DNA from: Vibrio penaeicida
Lineage (GTDB): Bacteria; Pseudomonadota; Gammaproteobacteria; Enterobacterales; Vibrionaceae
NCBI RefSeq assembly: GCF_002933855.1
Contig: NZ_BFAQ01000043.1
Span: forward strand, 413-35,945
DNA: 35,533 bases
Direction of reading: 5' to 3'
Positions 31,315 through 35,533 of this stretch are shown here, one piece after another. Under the pieces are notes generated by a model. That model was not told where the DNA came from, ran no database searches, and saw only the letters and a program-made list of their open reading frames with translations. The position numbers and the translations under genes were made by a program. Numbering within the stretch: the stretch's first letter is position 1; each line of letters opens with the position of its first letter.

Positions 31315-33627
31315 ATGAAGATCGCAACTAAAATTATTCTCGCTTGTTCTTCTCTGTGCGCGATTGGGGTTATCGTCAGCGGAAACTTCGTAGCCTGGAG
31401 AGCATCGGATTTATCCGAGCAAGCAATTTATGATAGAGCAATTAGTCAATTAATTTCAGTCCGGGAGATCAAAAAACGAGAGATTGAAAGATACTTTGAG
31501 CAAATTCAATTCCAGCTAGAAACGTTAGCGGACGACCTTTCGACCAAGGCGGCACTAAAAGATTTCACTTCGGCATTCAAAGAATACCCGAAAGAAAAAG
31601 TGAGCTCAGCGGATATCAACTCTCTTAAAAGCTACTACAGTAACGGGTTTGGACAAACTTACCGAGACAGTAACGGGAATGTCTCGGGGAATGAGCTAAG
31701 TCGTTTAAGCCAGATGTCGGATGTAGGTACAGCACTTCAGGCTCGCTATATTGGCGTTAACCCAAATGCGCTTGGTGAGAAACACCTTTTGAAGTCAGAT
31801 TCACTCAACACGCCTTACGACAAGGCTCATGCCTTGTACCACCCTCCAATCAAGCATTTTCTTGAATCGTTTGGGTATTACGATATTTTCTTGGTAGACA
31901 ATCAAGGCAATATTGTTTATTCCGTCTTCAAAGAACTGGATTACGCAACTAACCTCCTCTCAGGGCCGTATAAGAACAGCGGGTTAGCGGAAGCGTTTAA
32001 TGGAGCGAAATCCAATGCAAAAAACAACTTTTTCTTAGTAGACTTCAAACCATACTACCCATCCTATGAAGCGGTAGCGTCGTTTATGGCGATTCCAGTA
32101 ATCGATAATGGCGAAAGGCTTGGTGTGCTGATTTTCCAAATGCCTGTAGATGCCATCAATAGCATCATGACCTACGATGGAAAATGGGCAGATGCAGGAC
32201 TCGGTACGAGTGGAGAGACATATCTTGTAGGTCAAGATAGCTTACTCAGAAGCCAATCTCGCTTTTTACTTGAAGACAAGCAAGGATACCTTCAAGCGTT
32301 GACCTCTGCTGGCATGTCTACGCAAGTCGTTTCTTCAATCAGTGACAAAGACAGCGCCATTGGTCGTCAACCTGTTGAAACAAAAGGAAGCCAAGCAGCT
32401 CTCAATGGGCAAGTAGGTAGTGAGATCATTTTGGATTATCGCAAAGTGCCTGTGCTGTCGGCATACTCGCCGATTACAGTGGCTGGGCTTAAGTGGGCGA
32501 TTCTGAGTGAAATTGACGAAGCCGAAGCTTTGGCGGATGTTAGCCGCTTAAACAGCGCTGTGTTTGCGACGGTAGGCATTAGCACTGTTGTACTACTCGT
32601 GTTATCTGCGATAGGCGCGTCGCTAGTTGGAGGGGGGATTGCTCGCCCTATTAAAGCGGCTGCCGAGCAAATTTCTCAGATCAGTAACTCTAAGGATCTT
32701 ACCGCAAGGCTAGAAAACAAAGGTAAAGACGAGATGTCTGAGCTTGCCGCAGCTCTGAACGATTTATTTAAGCAACTGCAAGGCATAATTAAGGAATTCA
32801 GTAGCGCGACAAATGAGCTGACCGAAAACAGCCAAAAAATGTCAAGTGCAATGGGGGACACACGCAACGCTGTGAACGCGCAACACAACAAATCTGACTC
32901 TGTTGCGGCAGCCGTAAACGAAATGAGTGCGTCCGTGTCAGAAGTGGCGCAATTTGCCAGTCGAGCTGCCGAGTTCGTGAAAAATGCGAATGACACAGGG
33001 CAACGCAGTGCCACGATAGGGCGTGCGCTTGGCAACGAGATGGGGCAGTTAACCGATCAAATGAAGCAAGCGAATCAGGCAATTGAAAGGCTGTTAAAAG
33101 AGAGCAACTCCATTGGCGAAGTGCTTGATGTTATTCAGTCTATTGCCGAGCAAACGAATCTATTGGCGTTGAATGCTGCTATTGAAGCCGCGCGGGCTGG
33201 AGAGCAGGGCAGAGGCTTTGCTGTCGTAGCAGACGAAGTTCGTTCATTAGCAAGCCGGACTCAAGCATCAACGGAAGAGATTCGTGGCAAAATTGAAGCT
33301 CTGCAAGGAGAGACGCAAGCAGTGGCCGATGGCATCACAAACGCGAATTCGTCTGTAGAGCGAGGAACGGAAAGTTGCAGACAAAATACGGATATGCTTG
33401 ATCAGATCACGAACATGCTGACTGAATTGAACGATATGAATTTGCAGATAGCAACAGCTGCCAATGAGCAATCCTCCGTAACGGATGAGATAAGTAGTAG
33501 TATTACGTCTATTGCCGATGCATCGATGCAGGTTTCAAATCAGACCAATGAAATAGACAGCGTTGTTTCTGGATTATCAGACCAAGCGACAGAGTTAAAT
33601 AAGAAAGTCGGGCAGTTCCGGTACTAA
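31315..33627 (+). CDS. Methyl-accepting chemotaxis protein, large sensor
   Basis: This 770-residue chemoreceptor has a first helix near 7-29, a large periplasmic region (about 30-412) probably containing Cache-type sensor modules, and a second helix near 415-440. HAMP follows (about 441-495, ending in KGKDEMSELAAALNDLFKQL), then the coiled-coil signalling domain. The conserved tip EQTNLLALNAAIEAARAGEQ and GFAVVADEVRSLA lies near 605-645. It ends KVGQFRY with no CheR-binding tail. The periplasmic part includes PYDKAHALYHPPIKHFLESFGYYDIFLVDNQGNIVYSV, a PAS-like stretch. The ligand is unknown. A terminator follows the stop, and the 289-bp gap upstream has no clear gene. Confidence 0.94.
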   Translation: MKIATKIILACSSLCAIGVIVSGNFVAWRASDLSEQAIYDRAISQLISVREIKKREIERYFEQIQFQLETLADDLSTKAALKDFTSAFKEYPKEKVSSADINSLKSYYSNGFGQTYRDSNGNVSGNELSRLSQMSDVGTALQARYIGVNPNALGEKHLLKSDSLNTPYDKAHALYHPPIKHFLESFGYYDIFLVDNQGNIVYSVFKELDYATNLLSGPYKNSGLAEAFNGAKSNAKNNFFLVDFKPYYPSYEAVASFMAIPVIDNGERLGVLIFQMPVDAINSIMTYDGKWADAGLGTSGETYLVGQDSLLRSQSRFLLEDKQGYLQALTSAGMSTQVVSSISDKDSAIGRQPVETKGSQAALNGQVGSEIILDYRKVPVLSAYSPITVAGLKWAILSEIDEAEALADVSRLNSAVFATVGISTVVLLVLSAIGASLVGGGIARPIKAAAEQISQISNSKDLTARLENKGKDEMSELAAALNDLFKQLQGIIKEFSSATNELTENSQKMSSAMGDTRNAVNAQHNKSDSVAAAVNEMSASVSEVAQFASRAAEFVKNANDTGQRSATIGRALGNEMGQLTDQMKQANQAIERLLKESNSIGEVLDVIQSIAEQTNLLALNAAIEAARAGEQGRGFAVVADEVRSLASRTQASTEEIRGKIEALQGETQAVADGITNANSSVERGTESCRQNTDMLDQITNMLTELNDMNLQIATAANEQSSVTDEISSSITSIADASMQVSNQTNEIDSVVSGLSDQATELNKKVGQFRY

Positions 33628-33652
33628 ATAACGTCGTTACAAATGAAAAAAG

Positions 33653-33681
33653 CAGTGCTGATAATACAGCGCTGTTTTTTT
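33653..33681 (+). terminator. Rho-independent terminator of the large MCP gene
   Basis: The stem CAGTGCTG/CAGCGCTG with loop ATAATA is followed by seven Ts. Confidence 0.85.
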
Positions 33682-33694
33682 GTATTTAAATACT

Positions 33695-33722
33695 CACCAT
33701 CACACCATCACACCATCACACC
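33695..33722. repeat. Short tandem repeat (CACCATCA)n
   Basis: Three perfect copies of CACCATCA and a partial fourth (CACC) lie in the intergenic region after the MCP terminator. It is non-coding. Confidence 0.9.
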
Positions 33723-33809
33723 GACGCAGAAGATAAGCTACGGAGTGCCGGATAGTGAAGTAATGAGATGTACAGGTAGTGATGACAGAGCGTGTTAGAA
33801 GCTAATTTT

Positions 33810-34895
33810 TTAAGCTGCATCATCAAAGAAGTCGTAGCAATTCCCGCCATTGGATTTTGCCTGATACATAGCAATGTCCGCAGACTTTAAAATATCGACC
33901 CAAGATGCTTGGTATGCGCTGTCTAAACAGATGCCTATACTGACACCGACTTTACAGTCTATTGAACCGACTCGTATAGGCTTAGATAGTGTTTCGATAA
34001 TGCTTTCGGGCAACAATTGAGGTTCTGCTTGGCCTTGTCTAACAATGGCAAACTCGTCGCCACCTAGCCGTGCGATGAAGTCTGTGTCACTGCATGTTTC
34101 TTTAAGGCGAGCGCTGATTTTCTTCAACAAATGATCACCAACATCGTGTCCATAAGTGTCATTGACGAGTTTGAACCCGTCGAGATCCAATAACAATACC
34201 GAAAACTGCGCTTGATTTTGGCGTTTAAGATCTTTGAGTTCGTTTTGTAAAGCAACTCGGTTTGCTAGCCCTGTTAAAGAGTCGTGATAGGCTAAATGGC
34301 TTATCTTTTGGCGATCTTTCAACGTTACATACAGTAGAAAACCACCACACAGGGCTAGCCCTGCGTAGCTGTATCCCATAATGCTGTTTAAATGGACCAA
34401 TTCATAATCGCGGAGGTAATTATTTTCTGACACACGTTGGAATTCTTTATTCATCAACGCATTAATTGTTTCTGAAGTTTGTTGTCCCTTTGCCAAATAT
34501 TGTGAAAAATGAATGGCATCGAACGAGTCAGAGGTTGGATCCAGTGTTTTAAATGACTCAAAAGTATCAACAATTACCTCTAAGCGACCTTGTTTTTCCA
34601 TCAAATTAGCCGATTCTGACCCGACTAATAATATTTCGAAAGCAGACCATGTTAGATCATAGCTGGTAATTAGCTCGTCAATATTGTTTCTTCCTCTGAA
34701 ATATTCTTTAGCAGCCGTCAGATACTCTTGATGCAGCAACATGAGTTGCACTAATGCTCTACCCGTTGAATGCTCATTTACAGCCAATAAATCCAAACTT
34801 TTCACTATTTGTGCAACACTGACCATTGCACATAACAAAAAAAGCACCGCTACAACTATCAATACTGGGGTTTGAAAACGGCTCGGTAGGGGCAT
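33810..34895 (-). CDS. Membrane GGDEF protein (diguanylate cyclase)
   Basis: This 361-residue protein has a first helix (about 10-30), a helical periplasmic region of about 140 residues (VNEHSTGRALVQLMLLHQEYLTAAKEYFRGRNN) that resembles a four-helix sensor, a second helix near 170-190, and a GGDEF domain. The signature GGDEF lies at about 278-282 and is intact; the RxxD inhibitory site is not present (SDTD). The ATG at 34895 is chosen over a TTG at 34901: it lies 2 bases after the preceding gene's stop with AAGGAG in place. It is in an operon with a periplasmic oxidoreductase-fold protein, likely its sensor partner. Confidence 0.9.
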   Translation of the reverse strand: MPLPSRFQTPVLIVVAVLFLLCAMVSVAQIVKSLDLLAVNEHSTGRALVQLMLLHQEYLTAAKEYFRGRNNIDELITSYDLTWSAFEILLVGSESANLMEKQGRLEVIVDTFESFKTLDPTSDSFDAIHFSQYLAKGQQTSETINALMNKEFQRVSENNYLRDYELVHLNSIMGYSYAGLALCGGFLLYVTLKDRQKISHLAYHDSLTGLANRVALQNELKDLKRQNQAQFSVLLLDLDGFKLVNDTYGHDVGDHLLKKISARLKETCSDTDFIARLGGDEFAIVRQGQAEPQLLPESIIETLSKPIRVGSIDCKVGVSIGICLDSAYQASWVDILKSADIAMYQAKSNGGNCYDFFDDAA

Positions 34896-34897
34896 TA

Positions 34898-35389
34898 TCA
34901 AGGCTCCTTCGAAAACACTTCGACATTAATCAGTTGCCACACCATAAAGTCGTTAAATATTTGAGGTTGAAGTTCTTCGTGATGATCTTTAGGCAAAATA
35001 AGCCACAATGGTCCTTTTCCTCGAACCGACATTTTTTTACCGTTGTCTTCCCAAGCTAATATAGGAGCGAATTGACGAATGCGTTCAAAATCAAGCGTCA
35101 CTTCGTACTTGTCGAGTGCTTTCAAAGTCAGCCACGAACCTTTTGCTTTGGCATCATTTAAGATGTCTTCTAGCTTAGGTCCTTTATAGGTGTGGGCTTC
35201 ATTCGTCCATGGTGTGTTGGTAGTAATGAGTAATTGAGGAAATGATTTGATGTTTTCTAAAGTATAACTGACAGGGTTTTCTACTTCACCAGTGACACTT
35301 AACACTTTATTTTTACCTTGCGCGGAGGTAAGTCCCGAGAAAACAAGTAAAAATATAAGGAAAGAGAAATTTTTAAGTCTTACGCGCAT
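34898..35389 (-). CDS. Periplasmic oxidoreductase-fold protein (molybdopterin-binding domain-like)
   Basis: This 163-residue protein has an N-terminal signal peptide (hydrophobic SFLIFLLVFSGLTSAQG, cut after about residue 24). The mature domain resembles the oxidoreductase molybdopterin-binding fold: LSVTGEVENPVSYTLENIKSFPQ, HTYKGPKLEDILNDAKAKG, and WLILPKDHHEELQPQIFNDFMVWQLINVEV at the end. The mature part has no cysteine, so the molybdenum ligand is missing and enzyme activity is unlikely. It directly precedes the GGDEF gene, and the ribosome site is GGAGGG. The probable role is a periplasmic ligand-binding partner of the cyclase. Confidence 0.8.
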   Translation of the reverse strand: MRVRLKNFSFLIFLLVFSGLTSAQGKNKVLSVTGEVENPVSYTLENIKSFPQLLITTNTPWTNEAHTYKGPKLEDILNDAKAKGSWLTLKALDKYEVTLDFERIRQFAPILAWEDNGKKMSVRGKGPLWLILPKDHHEELQPQIFNDFMVWQLINVEVFSKEP

Positions 35390-35533
35390 ATTCCCTCCAT
35401 GAGAATTTTAAAACCAGTAGTAATAACTAATTTATTATTATAAGGTCAAATACCGTTTGATTGTATGAATATTGAGAAATGTCAAGTAATCAAGAATAGC
35501 ATGCGGTTCTCCGGTATTCCTGAACTATACAGA

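Overview
The window looks like a stretch of chromosome from a Vibrio or close relative. The evidence is moderate AT-rich composition, a CsrB-type small RNA with a VarA/GacA-type upstream box, a PpnP/YaiE protein, TrhO/YceA, a YgjV-family protein, several methyl-accepting chemotaxis proteins (MCPs) and diguanylate cyclases, and the style of the membrane proteins. There are no rRNA or tRNA genes, transposases, phage genes or CRISPR arrays. Most of it reads as ordinary accessory and housekeeping genes in short operons.

Layout. Positions 107-2006 hold an ABC-2 transporter pair. Positions 2143-4264 hold an acyltransferase-3 and an AEC-family permease on the minus strand. Positions 4481-6408 hold a TetR regulator, an alpha/beta hydrolase and ppnP on the plus strand. 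The TetR and hydrolase promoters share a near-palindromic site that I propose is the TetR operator. Positions 6565-8885 carry three minus-strand membrane proteins (DUF1275, EamA/DMT, YgjV). Positions 8950-9463 carry a VarA-type box and a CsrB sRNA with 22 GGA motifs. Positions 9530-13264 hold a CHASE-GGDEF cyclase, an AlkB-like dioxygenase, two small hypothetical genes (one downstream of tandem CRP-like sites) and a two-domain glutaredoxin.

Positions 13839-17914 hold an MCP, a small membrane protein, a GNAT acetyltransferase and trhO. Positions 18068-19803 hold two tiny membrane proteins, preceded by a 13-bp dyad, converging on a DUF3147-AbrB-family operon. Positions 20093-25259 are a minus-strand cassette of two ABC half-transporters resembling YbtP/YbtQ, a GyrI-like protein and an AraC regulator of PchR/YbtA type with a Fur-like box next to its start. 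It is probably an iron-siderophore uptake module without biosynthesis genes. Positions 25512-28222 hold a racemase-VOC-GST operon and a monooxygenase-GNAT pair.

Positions 28289-29431 encode a membrane fatty acid desaturase whose promoter contains two FabR/DesT-like boxes. Then come a cytosolic GH13 glycosidase, a second MCP (770 aa) and a two-gene minus-strand operon. That operon joins a periplasmic molybdopterin-oxidoreductase-fold protein lacking cysteine to a membrane GGDEF protein.

The regulatory features are the most interesting content: the TetR operator pair, the CsrB locus, the desaturase boxes, the 18-kb dyad and the Fur/AraC-linked ABC cassette. Functional statements rest on motifs and family resemblance read by eye; no searches were run.
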